64,000 nt of DNA from Pseudomonas violetae (GCF_023072615.1 NZ_JAKNRW010000005.1:1-64000), one strand, 5' to 3'. Shown: positions 35,093-44,342, counted from the stretch's first letter. A program made the numbers and translations. The notes: generated from the sequence alone by a model not told the origin.

Positions 35093-36529
35093 ATGAGAAC
35101 CGCTGAATACGCCGAATACGATGCACTGGGCCTTGCTGAGCTGATCGCCAGCGGTCAAGTCAGCCAAGCCGAAGTCAGTGCCGCGGCACTGTCCGCCATT
35201 GAGCAGCTCAATCCAAAGATCAATGCGTTGGTTGAGGTTTGGGGGAGTGAACCCCAGGCAGCTACTGGGCCGTTCAAGGGCGTACCCTTTCTGGTCAAGG
35301 ACTTGGGTCTTACTGCCAAGGGGCACCTAAATGAGCTGGGCAGTCGCTTGGCAGCCGGGTGCATCGCCGACGAGGACTCTAACCTGATGACCCGCTTGCG
35401 GCAGGCAGGTCTGGTTACCATCGGCAGAACCACCACTCCAGAATTGGCCGCCAGTACCACCACTGAAGCCGTATTTTCGAGGCCGACTCGCAACCCATGG
35501 GATCTGAGCCGCAGCGCTGGTGGGTCAAGTGGTGGCTCTGCCGCTGCCGTAGCCGCCGGTCTGGTACCTGCGGCGCATGCCACCGATGGCGGTGGTTCTA
35601 TCCGCGTACCTTCAGCCTCTACCGGACTATTCGGACTTAAGTCCAGCCGGGGCAGAATTTCAATGGGGCCGGCGGTGGACGAGGTGTGGGCTGGGCTTGC
35701 CGTACACGGCGTCGTCAGTCGAACAGTGCGCGATAGTGCCGCTTTACTGGATGCAATTGAGGGGGGAGCCGTGGGTGATCCCTTTGAGATCGCTAAGCCG
35801 CAGCATTCCTATTTGTCGGAAACGACTCGTGAGCCTGGATCACTGCGGATTGGCCTTCTCCTGCATCCACTGAACGCCACTCGCTCCATCGAACCGGTCG
35901 CAAATGCGACTCGCAATGTTGCTGTTCAGCTCCAAGGCATGGGTCATAACGTGGACGAGGTTTGTTTGGACATTGGTCTAAGCTGGGAAAGCTTTGTTGA
36001 AATGAATGCCCGGTTCTGGTCAGCAAATACCGCTGCCTGGATCAACGCCATCGCTGCGGGAACCGGCCGCCCCATTGATGCCAGCACTCTTGAGCCTGCC
36101 ACTCTTTCCCTGCATCAGATGGGTAGTCAACTCACCGCCATCGATTTGCTTGAGGCCATGTATTTAAGAAATCTTGTTACCCGTAGCATGGGTAACTTCT
36201 TCTGCAAATACGACATCCTGCTGAGTCCGACTCTACCAGCGCTGCCCCCTGCAATAGGCAGCTATAACGAAGGTCAGGAGCATCTGGATGGTAGGGGTTG
36301 GATGGATCGCGTATTCACCCACTCGCCCTTCACCGCATTAGCTAATGTGACTGGATCCCCTTCTATGTCCATGCCACTGGCGTTTGATCCAGAAAGTGGT
36401 CTGCCTATAGGCATGCAGTTCTCAGCGGGCTTTGGTCGAGAGGACATGCTGCTGCGTCTGGCAGGTCAGCTAGAGCGTGCTTTGCCTTGGACTGCGCGCA
36501 AACCTGAGGTTTGGGCCGGAAAGCTATAG
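35093..36529 (+). CDS. Amidase (amidase signature family)
   Basis: A 478-residue amidase-signature enzyme. Catalytic lysine in PFLVKDLG (about residue 71), and the Ser-rich core GGSSGGSAAAVAAGLVPAAH (about 142-161) with the cis-serine and nucleophilic serine (GSIRVPSAS). It hydrolyses an amide to acid and ammonia; substrate unknown. ATG 35093 follows GGAG; a longer frame from 34988 would run through the operators and is rejected. A divergent TetR gene is the likely regulator. Confidence 0.92.
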   Translation: MRTAEYAEYDALGLAELIASGQVSQAEVSAAALSAIEQLNPKINALVEVWGSEPQAATGPFKGVPFLVKDLGLTAKGHLNELGSRLAAGCIADEDSNLMTRLRQAGLVTIGRTTTPELAASTTTEAVFSRPTRNPWDLSRSAGGSSGGSAAAVAAGLVPAAHATDGGGSIRVPSASTGLFGLKSSRGRISMGPAVDEVWAGLAVHGVVSRTVRDSAALLDAIEGGAVGDPFEIAKPQHSYLSETTREPGSLRIGLLLHPLNATRSIEPVANATRNVAVQLQGMGHNVDEVCLDIGLSWESFVEMNARFWSANTAAWINAIAAGTGRPIDASTLEPATLSLHQMGSQLTAIDLLEAMYLRNLVTRSMGNFFCKYDILLSPTLPALPPAIGSYNEGQEHLDGRGWMDRVFTHSPFTALANVTGSPSMSMPLAFDPESGLPIGMQFSAGFGREDMLLRLAGQLERALPWTARKPEVWAGKL

Positions 36530-36597
36530 TACGGTGGGTATCTCTCAGCATTACCTTGCTAGCCGATAGTCGGCTAGCAAGTTTGCGAAGCTACAGG

Positions 36598-36904
36598 TCA
36601 GGAGTTGAACGATGAGTAGTTGGACAAAATGGCAGATGCATTTTTCAGCAAATTGAGCTGCTCCCGATTCACTCGATCGAGTTTTTCAATGAAATAGGCC
36701 GCGCTCTGCCGGTGCTCACGGCTGCGTGCACTACACATCGAATGCAAATGGGTCATCACGTGGGGTGCCATTTCGCAGTTACGCAAGGTGTAATGGGCGG
36801 ACGCTTACGGGCGGACGGCGCGGGGGCTTGTCTGGGCTGGTCGCAGTTCAGGCGATAGCCTTCGACCGTGTCAGTGGGGCCAATGATTTGAGAGTTAGAC
36901 ATAA
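36598..36904 (-). pseudogene. Possible frameshifted small gene, family unknown
   Basis: The two pieces described for this gap overlap near 36756-36786 in different frames. The first opens MSNSQIIGPTDTVEGYRLNC and ends in a stop after about 48 codons. The second contains a long amphipathic helix ending NLLKNASAILSNYSSFNS. One base change near 36790 would join them. A chance pairing cannot be excluded. Confidence 0.3.
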
Positions 36905-36996
36905 ACCATCTCGCTGTCGATGGTGTCTTGTAAGCAGATTGCGACTCCACAGCTTTCCAGCGACGTGAGTGAAGGCTCAATCAGTGGCGTTGTGCG

Positions 36997-37332
36997 TCAG
37001 TCCCTTGGAGCTGAAAGGGAATTCGAAAGCTTTTTCATCGACGACGAAAGCTTCATTTCGTTTTCTGTGCGGTGCAGATCATTCGTGGTAGTGGTGAGCT
37101 GGCTAGTGAGAATACCTAGCTCCGCCAGAATGCCCTGAACCTTTCCTTCACGATCTTTTTCGCTCAGAGAGTGATCGCTCTTAATGGCTCCACACCCGAC
37201 CGATGAATTAAGACTTGTGGAAACGTCACAACGCTCCTTACTAGTCAGCGGTCCGGTGTACTGGAATGTATCTAGCATCGCCTCAGACACAGAATGTTTC
37301 ACTGGGATCCCCTCCGGACACATCGCTAACAC
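36997..37332 (-). CDS. Hypothetical protein
   Basis: A 111-codon frame (alternative start at residue 4) with helical, polar composition: KERCDVSTSLNSSVGCGAIK, then GKVQGILAELGILTSQLTTT and KLSSSMKKLSNSLSAPRD. No signal peptide, membrane segment or known family. The absence of an obvious ribosome-binding site leaves doubt. Confidence 0.35.
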   Translation of the reverse strand: MLAMCPEGIPVKHSVSEAMLDTFQYTGPLTSKERCDVSTSLNSSVGCGAIKSDHSLSEKDREGKVQGILAELGILTSQLTTTTNDLHRTENEMKLSSSMKKLSNSLSAPRD

Positions 37333-37405
37333 ACCTGCTTGAAAGACTGCGCTCTCCGCCGATCACCGTACAAGCCCGATTCGGCCTTTCCCCTAGAGTG
37401 TTGCA

Positions 37406-38029
37406 ATGAACGCCCAATTATCACGATTCCACGGCTGGTCCTTATTCTCTCTGCTGTCGCTGCTGGTCCTAGTGATGACAGCATTGATCCTCGCGCTCAA
37501 CCCTGACTTGGTCGAAGCAGCACGCAGCGCAATTCGAGCCACAGCACGCACTTCATTCGCACTGTTTCTCGCAGCCTTTACAGCATCTGCGTTTGCGGTT
37601 CTGGTGCCGTCTTCATTCTCTAAAACCCTAGTGCGCGAACGTCGATTCATAGGACTTGCGTTCGCATTCTCACACTTGGTTCATGCTCTGCTGATTTACA
37701 CCTATGGTCAGCTGAACCCTGAGTTCTGGCCTGGACGCACAACCGTCGGCAATATTCCTGGGTCCGTTGGCTACCTCTTCATTGTCCTGATGACATTGAC
37801 CTCTTTCAAAGCAACCACGCGCCTGATTGGACGACGAGCATGGAGAACTATTCACGTCTGCGGTATGTGGGTTTTGGCAGCTGTCTTCACCTACTCCAAT
37901 TTCAAACGCATCCCTTTGAGTGCCTGGTATGTGGTGCCGTTTGGAATAATGTGCGCAGCCATTGCGATTCGGGTGATAGGGAAAGTCGCGCAAATGCAAA
38001 AGCGCAGCCACCCGCGCGCGCATGCTTGA
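37406..38029 (+). CDS. Ferric-reductase-like transmembrane protein
   Basis: A 207-residue inner-membrane protein with six hydrophobic segments (about residues 12-32, 48-70, 80-98, 118-135, 150-168 and 172-192). It resembles the heme-binding ferric reductase-like domain (MsrQ/YedZ-like): FAFSHLVHALLIYTYGQLNP and RTIHVCGMWVLAAVFTYSNFKRIP carry histidines that could bind heme. Partner genes such as msrP are absent nearby, so the role as an electron relay is inference. Confidence 0.75.
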   Translation: MNAQLSRFHGWSLFSLLSLLVLVMTALILALNPDLVEAARSAIRATARTSFALFLAAFTASAFAVLVPSSFSKTLVRERRFIGLAFAFSHLVHALLIYTYGQLNPEFWPGRTTVGNIPGSVGYLFIVLMTLTSFKATTRLIGRRAWRTIHVCGMWVLAAVFTYSNFKRIPLSAWYVVPFGIMCAAIAIRVIGKVAQMQKRSHPRAHA

Positions 38030-38313
38030 TTTCACCATGATTGCGAAATTTTTTATGGATATTTATCGGTAAAAACTGCGATGCGTGATGATTTGAAGAT
38101 TGGTCTACATTGAAATTACTCGCTCAAGATCGCCACAAGCAATAAGGCCAAGGATACGCTAGCGGGGTGTATTGACCCGCTCTCAGCGCTCAAACCTTAG
38201 TTCTTGGAAATTGGCAAATCCTGTCCGATGCATGCCCCGTTCTAGTCACGCGGCAGGGTCAGACACGCACTCGTCTGCGACTCGATTACGTCCTTCCATG
38301 TTGGAGCGATTTC

Positions 38314-38938
38314 ATGAGTCTCATTCGCTACCGGTTTCGATGCAAGTCCATACGTTCGCACGGTCAAAATGCTGATAGCGGAAAAAGGTGCTGATTTTGA
38401 TCAGTTACAAATCAACGTAATGAATGGAGAAACGCATCTTCCGGAACATCTAGAGCGCAATGCGTTCGGCAAAGTACCAGTGATTGATCACGACGATTTC
38501 AGAGTGATCGAGACCTCGGCGATCATGTCCTACCTCGATGAGGTTTTGCCCGGCCATTCTTTAACGCCTGGTAATGCCCGTGATCGGGCGCGTAGTCACA
38601 TGGCTCAAGCGGTTTACAATTCCTACGGTTACGGTTCAATGGTTTCGGTATTCGGCTATTACCTGTTCCCGGACTTTATGGGGGGGCAAAACGATGAGTC
38701 CCGCCTGCAGGGCATCGAAGACTCTAAATTGGTTTTGCGCGAATTGATGAAAATTAAAGGCGCGGATCCATTCCTAGCGGGCGAAAGCCCTAGCATTGGG
38801 GACCTGTATCTCGCGCCCGCTTGTGCGTACATGTCGATGACTCCGGATGCGGATGAGGTTTTTGCCATCGATGGTTTCGCCGACTGGCGGGCAAAGATGC
38901 AAGCCCTGCCGAGTTTTAAAGCCACGCCACCTCAGTAA
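38314..38938 (+). pseudogene. Glutathione S-transferase with an N-terminal frameshift
   Basis: The gene should start at ATG 38314, 7 bases after GGAG (38303-38306): MSLIRYGFDASPYVRTVKMLIAEKG is the expected opening. In this sequence TAC CGG T carries one base too many at about 38331, so the correct start frame breaks after six codons. From ATG 38369 (MLIAEKGADF) the remaining 189 codons are intact with FGKVPVIDHDDFRVIETSAI (glutathione site) and FLAGESPSIGDLYLAPA. The catalytic Ser of the first helix (DASPY) is in the part that would be lost. The frameshift may be a real mutation or a sequencing error. Confidence 0.8.
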
Positions 38939-39385
38939 ATCCATGTGCGGAATTGGAGCAATCCTCTGACTCCCTACACATCTTCTCTAAAGATTGTGTA
39001 GGGGCGCATTCCGTCAAAATTTCAATCAGCTTTGAATTCAATAGTCCCTCAAGCGCACATCCTCTCCCAACCGACAGCCAATGCCCTCGGTCTCGCGCGG
39101 GAGATATTAGGCATCGCGCCTCATTCTTTGATCGGTGGAATGCCTAGCACAGGCCGAATTTCACATGGAGATCAAACTCGGACGGCCCTACTGCCGTAGT
39201 TCGCTGCAAAAAATCGCGGCCATTTGTAAGCGTCTGCCGAAGTCACCTTGCATAAGCTAGAGGGTCATCACGAAGAGCTTCACGTAGAGCAGTTCCCAGG
39301 CAAGTTTCGCCTGCAATCAGTTGCTGGTAGAGGCTCGTTGCAGCACACTCAGTCTACTTGCCCCACCTAAAGGAGATGAAATTAC
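38939..39385. other. Gap between GST and isochorismatase-family genes
   Basis: About 445 bp. A plus-strand piece near 39055-39200 is coding-like (TANALGLAREILGIAPHSLIGGMPSTG) but has no start and ends at TAG; it may be a remnant of unknown origin. GGAG lies before the downstream ATG. Confidence 0.4.
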
Positions 39386-39952
39386 ATGAAGGATCAACCC
39401 AGCCCTATTCCCCTTGTTATCCTTGACGTTCAGGATGCCATTGATCGCCCGAATTGGGATGGCAAAAATAATCCTGAGTATGTGGTGGTGATCCAACGCC
39501 TTCTCGATCACTGGCGATTAAACGGCTGGCCAGTTCTTCACGTGAAGCACGACGAACAGACTCCTACATCCAGCTATTACGTCCATGGCCCCTGGAATGG
39601 CATCAAGAAAGACGTTGCCCCGATAAAGGGAGAAACCGTCATCATCAAACAGGAAAACTGCGCCTTCATCGGCACCGAACTGGATGCCATTCTTAAAGGG
39701 ATGCAGGTAAAGCGTTTGGTGCTGACGGGCGTTGTCATTCATAACAGCATGGACGCTACAGTCCGTGCGGGAAAAGCACTCGGATACAGCATCATCCTTC
39801 CCTCAGACGCCACGACAGCCGTGCCCGTCGTCGGGGCGCATGGAAAGTCCTGGGACGCCACAACCGTTCATGAACTGACCTTGGCAATACTCGGTGATGA
39901 GTATGCCGATGTCATGTCATCGGACGAAGTGGTCGCACAGCTCACCCTATGA
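39386..39952 (+). CDS. Isochorismatase-family cysteine-hydrolase-like protein with Ser in place of Cys
   Basis: A 188-residue protein of the isochorismatase fold: VILDVQDAI (Asp of the triad), LNGWPVLHVKHDEQ, IIKQENCAFIGTELD (lysine region), and LTGVVIHNSMDATVRAGKALGY where the usual nucleophilic cysteine is aligned with Ser. Some family members have that serine and still occur widely, so the activity is uncertain rather than lost. AAAGGAG precedes ATG 39386. It ends 2 bp from the IS66 remnant. Confidence 0.85.
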   Translation: MKDQPSPIPLVILDVQDAIDRPNWDGKNNPEYVVVIQRLLDHWRLNGWPVLHVKHDEQTPTSSYYVHGPWNGIKKDVAPIKGETVIIKQENCAFIGTELDAILKGMQVKRLVLTGVVIHNSMDATVRAGKALGYSIILPSDATTAVPVVGAHGKSWDATTVHELTLAILGDEYADVMSSDEVVAQLTL

Positions 39953-39954
39953 AG

Positions 39955-41382
39955 TTATGTAGGCACCCACTGATGCGGTAGCAGGTGACCTATTTCACTC
40001 GCCCGTTGCGTCGGCAGGCGCGTGAGAACATCCTTCAGATATGCATACGGATCATGACCATTGAGCCGCACCGACTGGATCGGACTCATGATCGCTGCCG
40101 CCCGTTTTCCACTGCGTAGCGAGCCAGCAAAGAGCCAGTTCTTACGTGCAAAAGCCCATGGTCGGATCTGGTTCTTTGCCCAGTTATTATCAATGGGTAC
40201 AGCCCCGTCATCAAGGTAGCGCGACAGCGCTGCCAAGCGTTTCAGGCTGTAATCGAGTGCTTTGCTTATGGCTCAGCCTTCGGGCACCAGATCGCGCTGG
40301 GCGCTCATCCAGGCATGTAGCATGTCCATTACCGGGACGGCCTTTTCTTGCCGTATTCGGCGCCGTAAATTCGGTTCCAGATCGCGGACTTCGCTTTCGA
40401 TTTCGTACAGCAACTGGATATAACGCAGGGATTGCTCAGCAAGTGTGCTTTTATTCGTAGCATGCAGTTCAGAGAACTTACGCCGCGAATGAGCCAAGCA
40501 CCCAATCTCGGTCACGCCTAGTTCGAAGCTGGCTTTGTAACCGCCAAAATCATCACAGACCAGCTTACCCTTCCAGACTTGAAGGAAGTTGCGAGCATGC
40601 TCTCCGGCGCGGCTGGGGCTGAAATCGTAAACCACTGCTGCCACATCCGAGAACTGGCTGTTGGCGTAGGCCCAAACATAGGAACGGTGGGTTTTCTTTG
40701 TTCCCGGCATGACCATCTGCACCGGTGTTTCATCGGCATGAATAACCTGCTGCCTGAGTACCACGTCGCGCAGCGCATCAACCAGCGGCTGCAACTGAAC
40801 CCCGGTCACGCCAACCCATTGAGCCAAGGTTGAGCGTGGAATCGCCAGACCCGCTTGACCGAAGATCGATTCCTGACGGTAAAGCGGCAGGTGGTCGGCA
40901 AACTTGGCAATCATGACGTGGGCCAGTAGGCCGGCGGTTGGGATGCCCTTATCAATAACCTGTGTCGGAACCGGTGCCTGAAGCAGCGTTTCGCAGTCAT
41001 CGCAGACCCATTTGCCACGTACATGGCGTTCAAAGGTAAATACGCCGGGCGTGTAGTCCAGCTTCTCGCTGACGTCCTCGCCGACGCGCCTGAGGGCACA
41101 GCCGCATGGGCAGTGAGAGTTGTCCGGTTCGTGATGGATCAGTGTGCGTGGAAACTCCGCCGGTAACGCAGTGCGCTTAGGCTTTTGCTTTGTCTCGGTC
41201 GGAGTTGAAGGTATTTGCAAGGCCTGAAGCTCAGTCTCAATCGCAGCGATATCGGTACCGATCAGATCTTCCAGCAAGCTGGCCTGCGCCGGATTCAACT
41301 GCTCGCTACGCTTGGCAAACTTCAAGCGCTTGAGTTGCGCGATCTCGAAGGTCAGCTTCTCGATGACTGTTTGCCACGCGGG
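39955..41382 (-). pseudogene. tnpC: IS66 transposase TnpC, truncated and nonsense-mutated
   Basis: The frame reads TVIEKLTFEIAQLKRLKFAKRSEQLNP, CPCGCALRRVGEDVSEKLDY, HADETPVQMVMPGTKKTHRSY and CDDFGGYKASFELG, then QRDLVPEG and TGA at 40273-40275. The same frame continues as AISKALDYSLKRLAALSRYLDDGAVPIDNNWAKNQ and ends HLLPHQWVPT at 39955. It lacks the N-terminal 35 or so residues of a full TnpC. The catalytic Glu region shows AKNQIRP in place of VENQIRP. Confidence 0.85.
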
Positions 41383-41708
41383 TACTGGATTTCAACACAG
41401 ATATTGGGCGATGCAGCTTGCGCATTTGCTCCGGCCAGCGGCATGGGGAGTGGAATGAATGCAGGTTGCAGCGGCGTGCTGTTCTGCGTTTGCAGGCGCA
41501 ATTCATAGATGACTTGGCCGGACGCATACGGCCATTTCAAAAACCGGAACAGTAGATTGTCTTTTTTGGTCGTTCTCCCGGCGTTGTTTAGGGCAGAACA
41601 TGCGCCACGCAGTACATTGATTTGCAACCGGCCGCAGAGGCATCAACCTGATGACGATTGTTTGTCTTCACGATGCAAAGAAGGTTCTGAATCGTTGCAC
41701 AGACTTAC
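39955..41708 (-). mobile_element. IS66-family element, degenerate second copy
   Basis: Read on the minus strand it begins at 41708 with GTAAGTCTGTGCAAC, similar to the left end of the first copy (GTCTGGGCAAC core). A tnpA-like C-terminal piece (LQTQNSTPLQPAFIPLP) near 41450-41550 runs into tnpC without tnpB, so an internal deletion joined them near 41385. tnpC carries a stop and ends at 39955. The right end is missing; the isochorismatase-family gene abuts it. Confidence 0.75.
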
Positions 41709-41797
41709 TAAACGCCCACCCGATAGGGAGGATTAGTTCTGTACCCGGCACAAATTGGTGGAATTGCGTCAACGTACTTCACACACAGGAACACTAG

Positions 41798-42574
41798 ATG
41801 AACAAGTTATTTTCAGGTCTGGCCCTCGCAGCCGCGATGATTACAGCCACCGCAGCGATGGCTGCGCCGGTCAAACCGACAGTGGTACTCGTACACGGCG
41901 CTTTCGCCGATTCGAGCAGTTGGAATGGCGTCGTCAAAATTCTGGAAAAAGATGGCTATCCAGTGATCGCAGCCTCGAACCCGCTGCGCTCACTCAAAGG
42001 TGACGCGCAGTCGGTCGCCGACGTGCTCGCCAGCATCAAAACGCCGATCGTGCTGGTTGGGCATTCGTATGGTGGCCCGGTCATCAGCGAAGCGGCTTAC
42101 GGCAATGCCAATGTCAAAGCGCTGGTATTCGTCGCAGCCATTGCACCCGAAGCAGGTGAATCCACCGCAGCATTATCTGGGCGTTTCCCGGGCGGCACGC
42201 TGGGCCCTACCCTCGCGCCTCCAATAGCCTTGGCTGACGGCGGTAAGGATCTGTATATCCAACAAGAAAAATTCCACGACCAGTTCGCAGCTGACGTTTC
42301 CATTGCAGACGCGCGCGTGATGGCGGCGACTCAACGTCCCGTCACGGCCGCCGCGCTAAATGAAGCATCGACCGAGCCGGCTTGGAAAACCATTCCCTCC
42401 TGGTTTGTCTATGGGACTGCCGACAAGAACATCCCGGCACAAGCCCAGGTGTTCATGGCCGAGCGGGCACAAGCCAGGCAAACCGTCGCAGTCAAAGGCG
42501 CCTCTCACGTGGTGATGGTGTCCAACCCGAAAGTCGTTGCCAGCCTGATCGAAAAAGCAGCTAACGCCAAATGA
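41798..42574 (+). CDS. Secreted alpha/beta hydrolase (copy B)
   Basis: Equal in length (258 residues) and without gaps relative to the hydrolase at 23543-24319; about 22 residues differ. Signal peptide, Ser90 (GHSYGG), Asp209 (YGTADKNIP) and His237 (GASHVVM) are kept. The leaders also match for a few bases (CACAGGAACAC before ATG). The IS66 remnant ends 90 bp upstream, suggesting that IS-linked recombination duplicated it. The two proteins are under protein-level constraint because most changes are conservative. Confidence 0.92.
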   Translation: MNKLFSGLALAAAMITATAAMAAPVKPTVVLVHGAFADSSSWNGVVKILEKDGYPVIAASNPLRSLKGDAQSVADVLASIKTPIVLVGHSYGGPVISEAAYGNANVKALVFVAAIAPEAGESTAALSGRFPGGTLGPTLAPPIALADGGKDLYIQQEKFHDQFAADVSIADARVMAATQRPVTAAALNEASTEPAWKTIPSWFVYGTADKNIPAQAQVFMAERAQARQTVAVKGASHVVMVSNPKVVASLIEKAANAK

Positions 42575-42616
42575 CAACCAGTGGCGGCTTTATGATGAGC
42601 CGCTTCATCGTTGAAC

Positions 42617-42643
42617 GAGCATCCGGTCGTGTAACGGATGCTC
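42617..42643 (+). terminator. Hairpin after hydrolase copy B
   Basis: GAGCATCCG and CGGATGCTC form a 9-bp stem with a 9-base loop. Only a short CTTAAA follows, so it is a possible terminator or mRNA-stabilising stem. Confidence 0.55.
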
Positions 42644-42704
42644 ACTTAAAGCCCTAGACGCCGCAATAGACAGAATTGCGGAGTCGACGTAGGAGTATTA
42701 TTCG

Positions 42705-43247
42705 ATGAAGAGGAAATTGCTCGCTCTATCTGCGACCGTAAGTTTTTTGAGTGGCGTTGCATGGCTTTCAGTTTTTGCATACGCCGACTCGACTCCAGGC
42801 ACGGATGCGGAACAATCGCCGGTTTTTGGAGTAGCCCTTCCCCATGGCTATCGCGAATGGCAGTTCGTCAGCATCGCGCATGAAGACGGCGACAAAGCCG
42901 ACATCCGTGTGATCCTCGGAAATGATGTTGCTATAAAAGCGTATCGGGATGGGACTATCCCATTCCCAGACGGCACGATAATCGCCCGCCTCGCTTATAA
43001 ATATGAATCCTCCGCAAGGAACAACGCCGTATTCGGCCGCGTGCAATCTTACATCGCCGGGGAGCCGACGAACGTGCAGATAGAAGTCAAAGATTCAAAA
43101 CGCTATGCAAGCACTGGAGGATGGGGATACGGTCAGTTTGAAAATGGCAAAGCTAATCCTAGTGAGCAGCTCATAAACACGTGTTTCGCTTGCCACACAA
43201 AATTGCCTCCTCAGGATGACTTCATCTTCACAAAGTATTCGAAGTAA
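42705..43247 (+). CDS. Cytochrome P460-family protein
   Basis: A 180-residue secreted c-type heme protein. Signal peptide at residues 1-27 (ending AYADS). The body matches the P460 family: YREWQFVSIAHEDG and RVILGNDVAIKAYRDGTIPFPDGTIIARLAYK. The heme motif CFACH lies at about residues 164-168 (LINTCFACHTKLPPQDD). P460 proteins in ammonia oxidisers oxidise hydroxylamine or nitric oxide; in heterotrophs they are linked with NO or c-prime-type functions. Whether the Lys-heme cross-link of true P460 forms cannot be said. It stands alone on the plus strand. Confidence 0.85.
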   Translation: MKRKLLALSATVSFLSGVAWLSVFAYADSTPGTDAEQSPVFGVALPHGYREWQFVSIAHEDGDKADIRVILGNDVAIKAYRDGTIPFPDGTIIARLAYKYESSARNNAVFGRVQSYIAGEPTNVQIEVKDSKRYASTGGWGYGQFENGKANPSEQLINTCFACHTKLPPQDDFIFTKYSK

Positions 43248-43589
43248 CTGCCAGGCGTCCTTTATGTGGAGATCTTTGCCTCGGAGGCCGGCGCACGACC
43301 AATCAGGCACTATGCCTGATATACGTGAGTTACCGAAAGCAGCCCAGCGCCGCCCCGCAGGCCGAAATTCGGTTATCGCGCCAACGGTTTAGAGGCTCGC
43401 GAATATACGAGTTCCTTTTCAATTTGACAGCATGCCAAGTACTCTGGCCCAGCATTATGCTAGGCAAAAGCCTTGCGAAAAATTCAATAAATTTCCCTGC
43501 TAACTCAGATTCCACCAAGACTCGCCGACCAATCGGCGCACACAATGCGTTTACTTTTGTACTACCTAGTAGAGCAAAAAATGCAGCGT
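43248..43589. other. Gap without a recognisable gene
   Basis: About 340 bp between the cytochrome and the convergent DUF417 gene. Two frames of about 70 codons on both strands lack supported starts. I see no clear terminator. Confidence 0.5.
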
Positions 43590-44165
43590 TTACGCGGAGC
43601 GTTCGCGGAGCAATTGACGTGCGGAGTCGGCCATCACGGGTAAAGAGCTGGCTAGCATCAGTACGTCTTTGAGCACCAAACGACCTGCCCCCGACAGATA
43701 AGGGAAGCCATGTTGAGCATCTCCGAGAGCGCCCACCCAGGCTTCAGGAGTGGTAATCAAAAAGCTAAGCGTTACCAGTGGTGTACCGAAGGCCAACGCT
43801 CCACCCAGCAGGCCAGTGCGTCGCGAAATGGAATTTGACAGCACGAGCAGACCAATCAGGATTTCGACGAATCCGAGACCGGTCGAAAAACCGTAGGTGT
43901 TGTTACCGGTTTGCCAAAGGCGCTTGCCTGCGTTCAGCTCACCTTCATGCGTAAGGTGCGCTTTGTATTCTTCGGGGTGCTCGTAGAAGAAAGACATGAA
44001 CGGGCTGTTGGCAACGAAAGGTGTGATGCTGTCAGCTTCATATGGAACGAATTTCAGCGCTCCGATCCATAGAAAAACGATTGCGATAGCCAATCGCATG
44101 AGTGACGTTCCGACAGTGTCGACTTTGCTGATAAAACGGAGCCAGGCAGTAAAAGATGTGAGCAT
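43590..44165 (-). CDS. DUF417 inner-membrane protein, RclC-like
   Basis: A 191-residue membrane protein of the DUF417 family (YkgB/RclC): FLWIGALKFVPYEADSITPFVANSPFMSFFY is the family hallmark, followed by GFSTGLGFVEILIGLLVL and LLGGALAFGTPLVTLSFLITTPEAW. It has four hydrophobic segments. In E. coli RclC belongs to the reactive chlorine resistance regulon. An AraC regulator with an RclR-like arrangement lies 630 bp upstream on the other strand with an AhpD-like gene between, which supports a stress role; the name is not used as a symbol because of limited certainty. Confidence 0.85.
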   Translation of the reverse strand: MLTSFTAWLRFISKVDTVGTSLMRLAIAIVFLWIGALKFVPYEADSITPFVANSPFMSFFYEHPEEYKAHLTHEGELNAGKRLWQTGNNTYGFSTGLGFVEILIGLLVLSNSISRRTGLLGGALAFGTPLVTLSFLITTPEAWVGALGDAQHGFPYLSGAGRLVLKDVLMLASSLPVMADSARQLLRERSA

Positions 44166-44342
44166 GAGACTTCTCCAAATGTTTCAATGTGGAGATAGTC
44201 TGACGTGGGTCTGAAAGCCGATTTTGTGCGTCTTGCTCAATTTGTTGCTCGATCGTCTCAAGAGACTGCTGAAGATCTTGCAGGTATAAAAAAGCCTCGA
44301 ATACCTTGCGGTACAGAGGCCAAGCGCGTGCGGGTGAGTGAT

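Larger units (their letters stand above)
36530..37405. other. Gap with small uncertain frames
   Basis: About 875 bp after the amidase gene. The minus strand holds two coding-like pieces. One runs from ATG near 36904 (MSNSQIIGPTDTVEGYRLNCD) to 36756, and another frame continues 36786-36598 (HSMCSARSREHRQSAAYFIEKLDRVNREQLNLL); together they suggest a frameshifted small gene. The third, 36997-37332, is listed separately. Nothing else is recognised. Confidence 0.4.
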
